Shown: piece after piece, positions 11,694-23,730 of the stretch
Position numbering within the stretch: position 1 is the first letter of the stretch
Layout of the letters: each line of letters begins with the position of its first letter
Origin: Smallanthus sonchifolius
Lineage: Eukaryota > Streptophyta > Magnoliopsida > Asterales > Asteraceae
Length of the DNA stretch: 64,000 nt
Direction: 5' to 3'
Assembly: GCA_023525975.1 (NCBI GenBank)
Contig: CM042029.1
Span: 67,055,429 to 67,119,428 of the forward strand
Made by a program: the position numbers and the translations under genes
Notes under the pieces: model-generated
The model's database searches: none
What the model saw: the letters and a program-made list of their open reading frames with translations, nothing else
What the model was told of the DNA's origin: nothing

Positions 11694-14214
11694 TGTCACA
11701 CCCCCAAACACTAACGGAGTTTTACCGTTTGGTTCGTGACAAACCAGGATCTCAGTCATTAGTTACATTAAACGACACTATATGGGACTCAAATTGAAAT
11801 ATTATAAAAGTTCAGAGTAAATGCGTAAGCGTTTAAACAAGAGAGTAAATGCACGCAACAACGCGCCCAAGTCTAACAATAACAGAAACCTAATAAATGC
11901 TCAGTAGATTGACAATTATTGAATACATCATGTTGACACCATGCATGCCCTAACGTGCACCTGTGCCTTAGCTTAGCGTCCTGAGTAAACATGTAAGAAA
12001 AGTGTCAACACAAGGTTGCTGGGCTCACAAGTTTCAATATAGTAATAAAGCGTTTACCAGATTAATGTACATTCAATATATATATCAACAGATAGCTAAC
12101 CCATGTTCATGTTTGCTATTATGCTCACAACCGTAAACTGACTGTTTGAATGCCTCCCACCAGGCCTATCAACCATGGTGCACGTGTAGGTCAATATTGC
12201 ACCCGTTCGATATCCAATCGAGTTAGCGCGACCAACGCGAGTGAGGTTTGTCAAATCCAGTAGTACTACCCAACATACTTCGCTATTATCATATTTAAAC
12301 AATTCGATGTGAGGACTTTCATGATAGAGTTTACGCATAGTCATAACAAGTGATATATAATGAAGTACAAAAATAAAAAAGTGTTTACGTCATGTTTTCT
12401 CCCCCAGTTTAAAAGCAGTAAAAGGGGCCGTGAAAACTCACATGCGTTGCGTAGTAGGTAGTATCACACAAGTATGAGATTTGAATCTCAAGCGTTAGCC
12501 CGAAACGGCTTACGAATGCCCTAAAATTATAACATAATAATTAGGGGTATAATGGGATATAATGATATGACACAATGACACGGAATGTTGAACGTCCTAA
12601 AAGAAACGCTCTAAAGATCAAAGAGTAGACGAACGTGTCCACAGGAACTGAAGGATTTCTTAACATCACGCGACGATTGACAAAAGTAATATAAAGTATA
12701 CTCATACGTTGCACCATTAAACTAATGGCCTAAGAAAATAATATAATATATATTATATTTAGATTTAATAAAATATTACAATAAACAATTGCGTGTCAAA
12801 AATAATAAATCTATTATTTTATGCGAGGATATACAAGTGTAAATAATATATATAATTGCATTATTTATTAGTTTAAAAGGTTACACGAAGTTTATAAACG
12901 AAACAATAATAATATAAAAATATTTATCATTTTTAACTGAGACTAAGGGTTGAAAATAATATATTATTTTATAAACGAGGTTTAAATAACGAATACGAGT
13001 TACAAGACTAAACCCGAGCCTACAGATGGTTTTCCGGTTTTAAAACATATTAATATAATTTAATAATTATTGTTTTGAAAATATAAATATTAATCAAAAC
13101 ATTCTGACAAAAGGTTTACTCACACACGACCGAGCCTAAGGCAAGGCACGACCGTGTTAGAGTCACAGGCGCGACAGTGCTGGTTAGGGGCGCGACCGTT
13201 CTGATCAAACAGAAGACACAACAAAACTGATCACTAGGCACGACCGTGTCTGAGTCTTGCACGACCGTGTCTAGGGTTCTGAGGCACGACCAAGTCTATC
13301 CAAGAGGCACGACCGGGTAAGAGTATGAGGCACGACTGTGTCTCCTGAATATACAGACACAGAGTTTAACAGAATAAACCAATAAGTCCAAATTCGTTTG
13401 GTTTCGATCGTGATTGACCAAAAGGATATGGGGGTTCTGTTAATCAAGTAATTACGAATCTGATGATATGCTTTGATTTAAAAAACATCGGGTCTAGATC
13501 GACTAATTTCTCGATTGAATAACAAAAACCCTAGGTATGAACACGAGATCAATTTGAACAATCTGGATAAGGTTACTTGTTAAAATCATAAGGCTTTCAA
13601 TCTGGACACTAAAACGAAGATAAAGGTGTTTCTAATTACCTCAAACATTAACGAATTGATAGAGATCGGTTAGAATGATTTGCGGCTATGAGGAGCTTGA
13701 TCTCCGACGACCTCGGCTGCTTCTCCGGCCAAATAGGAAAGTGCAAAAGCTTCTGGGAGGTTCGTGCAAGATGTGAGAGTAGATTTTTTTACGTAAATCC
13801 GCTCTCCATCGATCGAATTTGGGTTATATGGTGATAGGATCGACGGTTATAGGATTAAAGACCATAATGGAGTTGAATTCGGCCATTACGAGTGTTAACG
13901 TGCCGAATAATGGCTCAATGATGATCCGCCGTTAGATATTATACGTTACAACTTGAATTCCAATGAATTTGCGATTTAAGACTGCGTTTACATTTCAACT
14001 GGGCAAGAGGCGCGACCGTGCCAAGGCACTTGGCGCGACCATGCCAAAGCATGGCGCGACCGTGCCTATTAGGGTTTCTGGTTATTTTCAAAACTAGCCC
14101 TTGCAACTTCATCTTTGAAAGAATTGATCCCTTGGTTTTAGAATTGAGTTAACTAGGTTGGGATTTAAATGAGTTTGGCTAACCGAGTTAACCTGAAAAG
14201 TTCGGATTGTCACA
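11694..14214. mobile_element. Solo LTR D with perfect 5-bp target duplication
   Basis: A 2521-bp block begins TGTCACACCCCC and ends GGATTGTCACA, flanked by ATTTC at 11689-11693 and 14215-14219. Removing the block plus one ATTTC restores the integrase frame of element B (VWKWEM leading into TMDFIT). There is no gag-pol and no second LTR, so this is a solo LTR left by recombination between the two LTRs of a full element. The end sequences resemble gypsy LTRs of the types seen elsewhere here, but it is not the same family as A, B, C or E. Orientation is not established. Confidence 0.9.
13120..14070. repeat. Interspersed GGCACGACCGTGT motif cluster in solo LTR D
   Basis: At 13120-13345 a core GCACGACCGTGT or close variants (GCGCGACAGTGC, GCACGACCGGGT and similar) occurs about nine times with irregular spacing. 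A second group at 14008-14068 has GGCGCGACCGTGCC, GGCGCGACCATGCC and GGCGCGACCGTGCC. The motif is GC-rich and partly self-complementary (CACG...CGTG) in an otherwise AT-rich LTR. Confidence 0.75.
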
Positions 14215-15097
14215 ATTTCCAAACTAGAATTTCCAGTTGCTGTAAGCCTGTCAGCTTTTGGTGTTCAGCTTTAACTTGAGAACAGGTCAAACATTTTGCA
14301 ACATAGATAGCGATATGTTTCTTCATTCCTATCCACCGGTAATTGTCTTTTAGGTTTTTGTACATCTTGTCGCTTCCAGGATACATTGTATATTTAGATT
14401 TATGGGCTTCCTCAAGAATTTCTTCAGGAGTGTTTCCATAGACAGGAACCCAAATTCTCTTATTCATCCTAAGAATTCCATCATTTCCTTTGATCAACTG
14501 ATCAATCATGCCTCCTAGTCCTTCCTTCTTAAGGTTGGGTTCTTGCAAAGCAAGTTTATGAGATTCCTTAATACGAGTGATAAGATCGACTTGAAGATCG
14601 AGTCTTAAGGCACGAACTTGTTTAGGTTTCTCATGTTCCTTATGCTCAAGGCATCGGCTACAACATTGGCTTTTCCTTCATGATAACAAATTTCACAATC
14701 ATAATCATTTAGGACTTCCATCCAACACCTTTGCCTCATATTCAGTTCATTCTGACTGAATACATATTTCAGACTTTTATGATCAGTGAAGACAGTGAAT
14801 TTGACTCCATATAAATAGTGTCTCCATAATTTTAGAGCGAATATTATGGCGCCCAGTTCTAAGTCATGAGTCGTATAATTCTTTTCATGAGTTTTCAATT
14901 GACGAGAAGTATAAGCAATAACTTTGCTTCCTTGCATTAAAACACAACTGAAGCCGGTGTGTGAAGCATCACAGTAAACTGAAAAGCCTTAATTTCCATC
15001 TGGCAGAGACAGTATGGGTGCTTGAGTCAGTTTCTGTTTTAGAATTTCAAATGCTTCAGATTGTTTAGCACCCCATTCATACTTGACTGACTTGCGG
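14215..15097 (-). pseudogene. RNase H and integrase zinc region of element B (decayed)
   Basis: The minus-strand frame 14605-14937 encodes RNase H with AYTSRQLKTHEKNYTTHDLE and VFTDHKSLKYVF. The frame 14210-14548 encodes the integrase HHCC region with YVAKCLTCSQVKAEHQ and a linker resembling IWVPVYGNTPEEILEEAHKS. Stops interrupt both, including one in the YCDAS block near 14990. Its left edge joins 11693 across solo LTR D and its right edge joins 24196 across element C. Confidence 0.87.
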
Positions 15098-15619
15098 TGT
15101 AAGGCCCCAAACCCGGGAGGCCTCACTTGTTAGATTTACTCATTCACAAACAGTTCTTAAACTTGAATATCAAATAACGCAGCGAAAAATACTTCATTAA
15201 AACATAACCATTACATTGTTCAGCATACGGAAGCGTAAACATGTCTAAACATAACTTAACGAAAACAAAACGTAACATGATGCCAGTCTTCATAAGCGTC
15301 GGGGTAACTCTTCATCGCTAGCCAAGCATCGCCGTCCAACCTCATAACCTGCCTTAACCTGAATGTACACACTAAAAAGTCAGCTACACTTGTGAGTTCT
15401 AGTTTTTGTTCGATTTAAGAAATGGTTCATCATTCAAAACATTCATTAGGGTTTAACATCACGTATAAGAAAACAGGGCCTTTCGCTCATCATTGAAAAC
15501 CTTCAAACCTTTTTCCTCATCATAAACACATTGAACGGATCATTTGTCTAAAACATTTAACATTCATTTAAGTCATACATTACTATCTAAATCTGTATTA
15601 CCATTTGTACCGTCATTTA

Positions 15620-15800
15620 GTATGGTATTGCCCCTAAGGCTTAACTGCACGAAGACCGACAATACCATACATTCCGTCAATTCCCTTTTGTATTGCCCCC
15701 AAGGCTAACTGCACAAGGATCGACAATACCATACATTCTGTCAATTCCATTTTTGTATTGCTCCCAAGGCTAACTGCACGAGGACAGACAATACCCATTC
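15620..15800. repeat. Short tandem repeat in LTR C
   Basis: Three consecutive units of roughly 70 bp share GTATTGCCCC, AAGGCTAACTGCACGA and GACAATACCATACATTC. The other LTR has the same array at 22647-22822. The third unit is the most diverged. Confidence 0.75.
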
Positions 15801-16552
15801 AGTTGCCCCTATGGCTCTTATGTCCATATACCGACAACCTCCATCGACAGCTATAACTCATGACCATAACACCGTCGGATCATAATTTAACCTTACATAG
15901 GGTCACGTTAACCCCTGAGTAACCGTCGTTACTCCCTACCAGTTGTACAACATCAAACCATTGACATGCCACAAAGACACTGCCCCTGTTGTTCTTATGG
16001 CAACTATGGCTCGCTGTCCATAATCTACCACAAGGCTTGGAATTACATTCCCAGACTTCATTCGTCAATTCCCTTCATTCGACAGATTAGATTTGTAATG
16101 ACTTCTTTAAAACCTTTGCCCTTTTTCTTTTCTTTTCATAAAACCTTTCATTCATTTTCGAAACCCTTTACCTTTAGTTTAAACCATTTCTTTATAAACA
16201 TTTCGTTCGTAAACATTCCATTCATAAAACTTTCTTTCCATAAACCGTTCATTCCAAATCATTTCATTTCGTAAACATAGTTTCATAAGCATCATTTTAT
16301 AAACATAGTTTCATAAACATCGTTTCGTAAAAACATCATTTCATATGTATGCACACCAGCCCGAAAACATTATATAAAACATTTAAAAGAGGGCTTCTAG
16401 AACTCACCTGATAAGCTAGTCATGGTTGTCCTAAACAAGGTCCCACTACATTACTTCCGATCTGAATTGATTAGTTAAAAACACATCAGACCAAATCCCG
16501 AATCTAACGGTTTAACCTTCTAAACATATCGACTTTACCTAATCAGCCTGAC

Positions 16553-16710
16553 GCCTGCGCACTTAGCAAGTGCGCAAACCCTGCTTCCTGCGTACTTGAT
16601 AAGTACGCAGGATCCTCTTCCTATGTACTTGATAAGTACGCAGTGCTCTCTTCCTGCGTACTTGATATGTACGCAGGACTTGCTCCATGAGTACTTGATA
16701 AATACGCACG
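16553..16710. repeat. Cluster of five short hairpins in LTR C (left copy)
   Basis: Five inverted repeats occur about 30-40 bp apart. The first is GCGCACTT-AGC-AAGTGCGC. The others are variants of GCGTACTT-GAT-AAGTACGC. The first differs from the rest by a C/G to T/A change made on both arms. In this copy two of the later hairpins have lost pairing (TATGTACTT, GAGTACTT). Confidence 0.85.
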
Positions 16711-17176
16711 ATCTGTTTCTTCGCAAAACCCTAACTTTCGCATTCAGGTCCGATCACGTCAAGATCCTGAACCTGTTTACATTCAAAACGTTTGTTTTCC
16801 ATTAAGGAACTCAAATCTATGTTTATCTTTCAGTTTTATCCGTGAAAACGTTACCTTTTCACCCAAAACCTGAAAAACCCAAAAACGAACAAAAACTCAG
16901 ATTTAGGCCCGATCGTTACCTGAATCGAGTTTCTGATCTGAAGGTTCTTCTCACGAGCTATGGAGCAACACTTTGCTGAAATCTTGGGTCGATCCGCCAA
17001 CTTTCTCTCTCTACGGTTTCTCTCTCTAGAACTTGCAAATAAGAGAAATGATGGAGACCTTGGCTATTTATAGGGGAGGCTCCCCTTCCAGCCCGTCGAC
17101 CCATCCGACCCGACCCGACATGCCTCGTTCGTTTATCCCGTTATTATCACTGTCGTTTTATTTTTGGGATGTTACA

Positions 17177-17218
17177 AGTCTACCCCCTTACAATAGGTTT
17201 CGTCCCCGAAACCTATTA
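17177..17218 (-). promoter_or_regulatory. Polypurine tract and pol-end hairpin of element C
   Basis: Minus-strand TAAGGGGGTAGACTT lies between pol and the LTR edge at 17176. Directly inside it is an inverted repeat at 17192-17217 with 11-bp arms AATAGGTTTCG and CGAAACCTATT and a 4-base loop. The natural pol stop TAA (17216-17218) overlaps the arm. Confidence 0.8.
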
Positions 17219-18319
17219 TAAGTCAAATAGATGAGGGTACGACTCCCTCATCTCCTTCTCCGTTTCTCAAGTGTCTTCCGATCCCTTTCGATGTTTCCAT
17301 TGGACTTTAACCAATTGGATAATCTTATTACGCAAACGCTTCTCCTTCTTGTCTAAGATAGCCACGGGTTCTTCGATGTAATTAAGGCTGTTGTCGACCT
17401 CAATGTCAGTAAGTGGTACGTGAGCTGATTCATCCGCCAAACACTTTCTCAAGTGTGATACATGGAAGGTAGGATGAATCCCACTCAACTCATCAGGCAA
17501 CTCTAGCCGATAAGCGATTTCACCCACCCGTGCCATTATCCTGAATGGTCCGACGAACCTCGGACTTAACTTCCCTCTCTTCCTGAATCGTATTATTCCC
17601 TTCCAGGGTGACACTTTCAACATTACTCTGTCCCCAACATCGAACTCAATAGGCCTTCGTCGTTTATCCGCATAGGATTTCTAACGATCTTGTGCGGCCT
17701 TCATTCGTGCTTTGATTTGATCAAACCTTTCTGACGTTTCTCTTACTACTTCAAGACTACCTAATTCCTTTTGTCCAATCTCACCCCAACAAATCGGGGT
17801 CCTGCATCTCCTCCCATACAACATTTCATAAGGCGGCATGCCTATCGTCGTGTGATAACTATTGTTGTAGGAGAATTCGGCTAACGGCAGATGACTGTCC
17901 CAACTGCCGCCGAAATCGATAATACAAGCACGAAGCATATCCTCCAATGTCTGAATGGTCCTTTCGGACTGACCATCCGTTTGTGGGTGGTATGCCGTGC
18001 TAACATGGAGCCTCGTGCCCTTCGCCTCGTGAAATCTTTTCCAGAACCTCGATGTGAATCGTGTGTCCCGATCAGATACGATCGTCAAAGGCATCCCATG
18101 CCGTGCTACTACTTCTTTAATAAATACTTCCGCTAACCTTTCTGACGATAACGTCTCACGAATAGGTAGGAAATGAGCACTCTTCATTAAACAGTCCACA
18201 ATTACCCAAATGGTATCATGACCTTTAGCTGTGCGAGGTAGCTTGGTTATGAAGTCCATGGTAATGTGTTCCCACTTCCATTCCGGTATATCAAGTGGTT
18301 GAATCTTTCCATACGGTTT
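17216..18319 (-). pseudogene. Integrase and chromodomain-like tail of element C
   Basis: The minus-strand frame 17681-18259 holds the integrase core: MDFITKLPRTAKGHDTIWVI (first catalytic Asp) and YHPQTDGQSERTIQTLED (Glu region). Frame 17267-17623 holds the C-terminal DNA-binding part, KVSPWKGIIRFRKRGKL, then FHVSHLRKCLADE and the chromodomain-like VKVQWKHRKGSED. Stops at 18319 and 17679 are TAG in place of CAG (Gln). The stop at 17265 is TGA in place of TGG (Trp of the WE pair), after which the tail EKEMRESYPHLFDL runs to the true stop at 17216. One point mutation each accounts for these breaks. Confidence 0.92.
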
Positions 18320-19150
18320 CTAGTGTTCGGCCTTTACTTGCGAGCAAGTCAAGCACTTGCTTACGTACTTCGTCACTTCATGCTTCATTCCAGGCCACCA
18401 GTATTCCTTCCTTAGATCTTGGTACATTTTATTGGTACCAGGATAGATAGAGTACCGAGACTTATGAGCCTCATCCAATATTTTGGTTCTAAGCTCGCCA
18501 CCCATAGGTATCCATACCCGTCCAAAACGTGTCCTAACACCAAGGGTATTATATTCCAACTTGTCCTGTTGGCCAATCATTATTTCCTTCTCTATATTTT
18601 CTTCTTTAAGTGCCTCATCTTGAGCCTTTTCAATTTCTCTCATCACATCCGATGTTATCACCAACTGGAAATCTTTCACTCTAATAGGAGTAGGCACATC
18701 CTTTCGGCTTAGAGCGTCAGCCACCACGTTTGCCTTTCTAGGATGGTATATTATTTCACAGTCATAGTCTTTCAATAGTTCCAACCATTGCCTCTGCCTC
18801 ATATTAAGTTCCTTTTGTTCGAAGAAGTACTTCAAACTTTTATGGTCGAAGTAAATAGTAAACCTCACCCCGTACAGGTAGTGCCTCTAGATTTTTAATG
18901 CGAATACGACAGCAGCAAGTTCCAAATCGTGAGTCGGATAATTAGCTTCGTGAATCTTCAACTGCCGTGACGCATACGCGATCACTCTCCCGCGTTGCAT
19001 TAACACGCATCCCAATCCCTGACCCGAAGTGTCAGAGCATACCACTAAGTCTTCATTGCCCTCGGGAAGGGCCAAGACTGGGGCTTTGGTTAGCTTCTCC
19101 TTCAACTCCTTAAACGCCTCGTCCTGGGTCGAACCACATTCATACTTTAC
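18320..19150 (-). pseudogene. RNase H and integrase zinc region of element C
   Basis: Minus-strand homology runs from the RNase H domain (VCSDTSGQGLGCVLMQRGRV, ASRQLKIHEANYPTHDLE, DHKSLKYFFEQKELNMRQR) into a linker and the integrase HHCC finger (KYVSKCLTCSQVKAEH). The Trp after VFALKI is a TAG in place of TGG (18884-18886). The junction with reverse transcriptase near 19147 is a one-base frameshift in an AGG-rich run (LTRRR then KYECG in the other frame). Catalytic Asp of RNase H is preserved in TDTSG-like context as SDTSG. Confidence 0.9.
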
Positions 19151-20050
19151 CTCCTCCTAGTCAACTTTGTCAATGGCGAAGCTATTTTTGAGAAATCCTG
19201 GATGAATCTCCGATAGTAGCCTGCCAATCCCAAGAAACTGCGGATTTCAGTTGGCGTCTTAGGAATATTCCATTCCCTTACCGTTACTGTCTTTGCTGGG
19301 TCAACCATAATTCCGTTCGGGTTAATGACGTGACCTAGGAATTGGACTTCCCTAAGCCAGAACGCGCATTTGGAGAACTTAGCATACAACTTTTCCTTTT
19401 TCAGAGCCTCCAACACCTCCTTTAAGTGACATGCGTGATCATCCTCATTCTTGTAGTAGATGAGGATATCATCAATGAACATGATTACCGATCGGTCCAG
19501 CATCGGTCGACACACCCTATTCATCAAATCCATGAACGTTGCGGGGGCGTTCGTCAATCTGAAAGACATTACGCGGAACTCGAAATGTCCATAACGCGTG
19601 CGAAATGCAGTTTTCGGTATGTCTTCTTCCCTCACCTTCAACTGATGGTACCCGGATCGAAGGTCAATTTTCGAGAACCAACTTGCGCCCTATAATTGAT
19701 CGAACAGGTCGTCGATCCTTGGTAAAGGGTACTTGTTCTTCACCGTACGTTTGTTCAACTCGCGATAATCAATACACATTCTCATCGAACCATCCTTCTT
19801 CTTCACAAACAACACCAGAGCACCCCACGGCAAGATGATCGGTTGGATAAATCCTTTCTCAAGTAATTCGTCTAGTTGTGCCATTAACTCTTTCATCTCC
19901 ACCGGTGCTAGTCGATATGGAGCCTTAGCCACGGGCTGGGCATCTGGTACTAAGTCGATTCGAAATTCGATCTCTCTGTCGGGTGGTATCCCAGGCAAAT
20001 CCTCTGGAAACACCTCCGGGTACTCGCGTACCACGGGTATATCGTCTAGT
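19147..20050 (-). pseudogene. Reverse transcriptase of element C
   Basis: This copies element RNA into cDNA. The minus strand encodes the thumb-proximal start APYRLAPVEMKELMAQLDEL, then KKDGSMRMCIDYRELNKRTV and PRIDDLFDQL. A TAG at 19687-19689 replaces CAG (usual QLQGA). The frame resumes with FSKIDLRSGYHQ, DIPKTAFRTRYGHFEFRVM and the catalytic FIDDILIYYK. Both catalytic aspartates are intact; SK in the usual IYSK is YK. Length and order are those of a normal Ty3 RT. Confidence 0.92.
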
Positions 20051-20545
20051 TCCTTCACTTCCTTACACTCGTCATTTACGTACACCAGATAAGCCTCGCA
20101 TCCGCGCCTCAAGTAATCTGCTGCCTTAATCATCGAGATGACGTTTGGCATCGGGGTGTCACGATCTCCAAAAACCTTGACTTTGCTACCATCCGGAGCC
20201 TTAAGCCGGATTATCTTTCGTTTACATATAGATTGTGCTTCATTGGCAGTTAGCCAATCCATACCTAACACGACATCGAACCCACCCAAAACCATAACAA
20301 ACAACCTGACAGGGAACCTATGACCTTCTATTTTTATCGTGGAGTTGTCAACTACATCGGTCACTCTCGCAGTTCTTCCCTCAGCGGTTTCTACGCTAAA
20401 GGCCCTTTCTAGCTTACTGACAGTGTACTTCACTCGTTTACAGAAAGTCGCAGATATAAAACTCTTACCGGCACCTGAATCAAATAACACAGAAACAAAA
20501 GTGTTGTCAAGGATGAACGTACCTAACGCCACGTCGGGGTCTGCC
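20050..20545 (-). pseudogene. Protease of element C
   Basis: An aspartic protease that would cut the Gag-Pol polyprotein. The active site is a canonical DSGA within VLFDSGAGKSFIS, and the flap region contains FPVRLFVMVLGGFDVVLGMDWL. It reads in the same open frame as the zinc knuckles upstream and the N-terminal part of RT downstream (19690-20853), so this section alone is undamaged. Confidence 0.9.
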
Positions 20546-21789
20546 CTGGCTTGGTCTTGCGTCAGCGCGTACGCACGAGTCTTTGCTCGGGGCCTCTCTT
20601 CTTTCCTCTCGGCACCCTTCCCTTTCCCAGATTCGCCCATCTTCGGTTTTGGGCATTCCCTACTCAGATGACCGGCATCCCCACAGTTATAGCACTTGAA
20701 GTGTTGTGGGCACTCACGGGAGTAGTGCCCGGTCTTGCCACACTTAAAGCACAAGTTAGATCCCATTCTACCTTCACATGCATGCTCCCTTCCACACTTC
20801 TTACAAACAGTCGGCTCATTCACCCGAGCCCTCTTATCATGAGTCCCAAACATCTTTCCACCAGTTCCTTTGTTTTAGAAGTTCGGTCTCTTCTTCGGTT
20901 CCTCAATGGCAACGACATTCAACGCCAGATCATTAAATACCACGCCGCTCAGTTCTGCTACCGAATCATAGGTAGTAGGGGCGTTTGCCTTAACATAGGT
21001 GCGGACCTGGTCCAGCAGTCCTTGTATGTAGCATACAATCATTCTTACCTCAGTCGTGACAAGATGTGGCACCAGACGTACCAGTTCATTGAATCGGGTT
21101 GTGTATTGCCGATGCGTCATGCTCCCGGCCTTCAAACCCAGAAATTCCCTCTCTACCTTCTCAATCTCGTTCCTTGGGCAGAAATTCTGGATCACCAAGG
21201 TTTTCAAGTCAGCCCACATCATCGCATCCACAACCTCGCTCCCTTTTGCCTGACGTACACCTTCCCACCAATGGGATGCTTCTTCTCTCAAGGAGTTAGC
21301 AGCAAATTTCACAACCTGATCCGTTCGGCACTCGCTCAGGCGAATGTCAGCTTCCATACGGATTACCCAATCAAAAGTAGCCACCGCGTCCTTCTTCCCA
21401 GTCAGGACTGGTGGGTCACATGCCTTAAAGGACTTATAGTCGCAACCACGGTTAAGCGGTGCGTTGAATGCCTCAGTGTTCAGGGTGTCAACCGCCGTGT
21501 TAGACCCACCTTCCCCATTAACCTTCTTCAATGCTTCAGCTAACAGACCTGACAGAGAAGTCTTCATCAGCTAGGTGAACTCTCGAGCTATAGCTGCTCT
21601 CACTTCTGGTTCAAAAATGAAAGGTTGTTCTTCAACTAGTGTCTGCTCAGTTCCATACACACTAACTGCTGGTTCAGTGTGAACACTTCCTTCTTCAATA
21701 TACTCTTGGCGCGCAGGGGTCCTGCCACGCCCACCATTTCGACCGCCGGTACGACCCCCATCACGTCTTCCGTTTCCTCTCCTTGCCAT
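20546..21789 (-). pseudogene. gag of element C
   Basis: Gag starts at MARRGNGRRDGG (21789) with an Arg/Gly-rich N-terminus. A TAG at 21568-21570, where CAG is expected, splits off the first 72 residues. The core follows (SFKACDPPVLTGKKDAVATF, EASHWWEGVRQAKG, IQNFCPRNEIEKVEREFLGL). A TAA at 20872-20874 in place of CAA comes next. The C-terminal part carries two intact CCHC knuckles, CFKCGKTGHYSREC and CYNCGDAGHLSREC, after a further CKKCGREHACEG. Gag and protease share a frame in this element. Confidence 0.92.
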
Positions 21790-22108
21790 TTCATTCTATA
21801 AGATAAGGAATCCAATGTCATCACGCTAGTTAACAAATAAAATTCAATAAGTACTGTAAGATGTTAATATACACTGGCCATCTGCAATGAACCATTACAC
21901 TACCTTTCGATTTCTATTTGACTACCTTTGTGATTTCCATAAGAACACAAGTCTTTACCTAACCCTTTCTAAGGCATACTATATATGTAGGCATATACTA
22001 CTTTCATACTTGATGCTGTGGCTCGAGTTACCCGTATTGGCATCCGCTTTAGGTCCCATTCACAGTTTAAGTTCAGACACTGAGAGTGTCCGAATCTCAC
22101 AAACTATT

Positions 22109-22120
22109 GCTCTGATACCA
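22109..22120 (-). promoter_or_regulatory. Primer-binding site of element C
   Basis: The minus strand reads TGGTATCAGAGC, three bases from the 5' LTR edge at 22124. This is a perfect 12-base match to the complement of the plant initiator-Met tRNA 3' end and sets the element's orientation. Between gag and this site (21790-22108) I see no gene. Confidence 0.95.
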
Positions 22121-23573
22121 ACTTGTAAGGCCCCAAACCCGGGAGGCCTCACTTGTTGGATTTACTCATTCACAAACAGTTCTTAAACTTAAATATCAAA
22201 TAACGCAGCGGAAAATACTTCATTAAAACATAACCATTACATTGTTCAACATACGGAAGCGTAAACATGTCTAAACATAACTTAACGAAAACAAAACGTG
22301 ACACGATGCCAGTCTTCATAAGCGTTCGGGTAACTCTTCATCGCTAGCCAAGCATCGCCGTCCAACCTCATAACCTGCCTTAACCTGAATGTGCACACTA
22401 AAAAGTCAGCTATGCTGGTGAGTTCTAGTTTTCGTTCGATTTAAGAAATGGTTCATCATTCAAAACATTCATTAGGGTTTAACATCACGTATAAGAAAAC
22501 AGGGCCTTTCGCTCATCATTGAAAACCTTCAAACCTTTTTCCTCATCATAAACACATTGAACGGATCATTTGTTTAAAACATTTAACATTCATTTAAGTC
22601 ATACATTACTATCTAAATCTGTATTACCATTTGTACCGTCATTTAGTATGGTATTGCCCCTAAGGCTTAACTGCACGAAGACCGACAATACCATACATTC
22701 CGTCAATTCCCTTTTGTATTGCCCCCAAGGCTAACTGCACGAGGACCGACAATACCATACATTCCGTCAATTCCATTTTTGTATTGCTCCCAAGGCTAAC
22801 TGCACGAGGACCGAAAATACCCATTAAGTTGCCCCTATGGCTCTCATGTCCATATACCGACAATCTCCATCGACGGCTATAGCTCACGACCATAACACCG
22901 TCGGATAATAATTTAACCTTACATAGGGTCACGTTAACCCCTGAGTAACCGTCGTTACTCCCTACCAGTTGTACAACATCAAACCATTGACATGCCACAA
23001 AGACACTGCCCCTGTTGTTCTTATGGCAACTATGGCTCGTTGTCCATAATCTACCACAAGGCTGGGAATCCCAGACTTCATTTGTCAATTCTCTTCATTC
23101 GACAGATTAGATTTGTAATGACTTCTTTAAAACCTTTGCCCTTTTTCTTTTCTTTTCATAAAACCTTTCATTCATTTTCGAAACCCTTTACCTTTAGTTT
23201 AAACCATTTCTTTATAAACATTTCGTTCGTAAACATTCCATTCATAAAACTTTCTTTCCATAAACCGTTCATTCCAAATCATTTCATTTCGTAAACATAG
23301 TTTCATAAGCATCATTTTATAAACATAGTTTCATAAACATCATTTCGTAAAAACATCATTTCATATGTATGCACACCAGCCCGAAAACATTATATAAAAC
23401 ATTTAAAAGAGGGCTTCTAGAACTCACCTGATAAGCTAGTCTTGGTTGTCCTAAACAAGGTCCCACTACGCTACTTCCGATCTGAATTGATTAGTTAAAC
23501 ACACATCAGACCAAATCCCGACTCTAACGGTTTAACCTTCTAAACATACCGACTTTACCTAATCAGCCTGATG

Positions 23574-23730
23574 CCTGCGCACTTAGCAAGTGCGCAGACC
23601 CTGCTTCCTGCGTACTTGATAAGTACGCAGTGCTATCTTCCTGCGTACTTGATAAGTACGCAGTGCTCTCTTCCTGCGTACTTGATAAGTACGCAGGACC
23701 CGCTCCATGCGTACTTGATAAGTACGCACG
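23574..23730. repeat. Cluster of five short hairpins in LTR C (right copy)
   Basis: Arms GCGCACTT/AAGTGCGC occur once and GCGTACTT/AAGTACGC four times, with loops AGC or GAT. Pairing is perfect in all five, better preserved than in the other LTR. Spacing is about 30-40 bp. Confidence 0.88.

Larger units (their letters stand above)
15098..17176 (-). repeat. 3' LTR of element C
   Basis: This is near-identical to 22124-24195, differing by scattered substitutions and small indels. It contains the inverted-repeat cluster at 16553-16710 and a minus-strand TATA box CTATAAATAG at 17064-17073. Three degenerate tandem segments near 15626-15800 contain GTATTGCCCC and GCTAACTGCACGAGGAC-like units. Confidence 0.95.

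Noticed and set aside
15880..16068. Frames in LTR C repeated at 22660-23294
   Set aside because: Same LTR sequence twice, on both strands; no coding signal, includes tandem-repeat DNA.
16535..16726. CRISPR-like spaced repeats (palindromic repeats about every 40 bp)
   Set aside because: Present in both LTRs of a plant retrotransposon, spacers not unique between copies, and the genome is eukaryotic.
20551..21543. 330-residue plus-strand open frame
   Set aside because: Antisense shadow of the gag and zinc-knuckle region of element C, where the minus strand has clear motifs.
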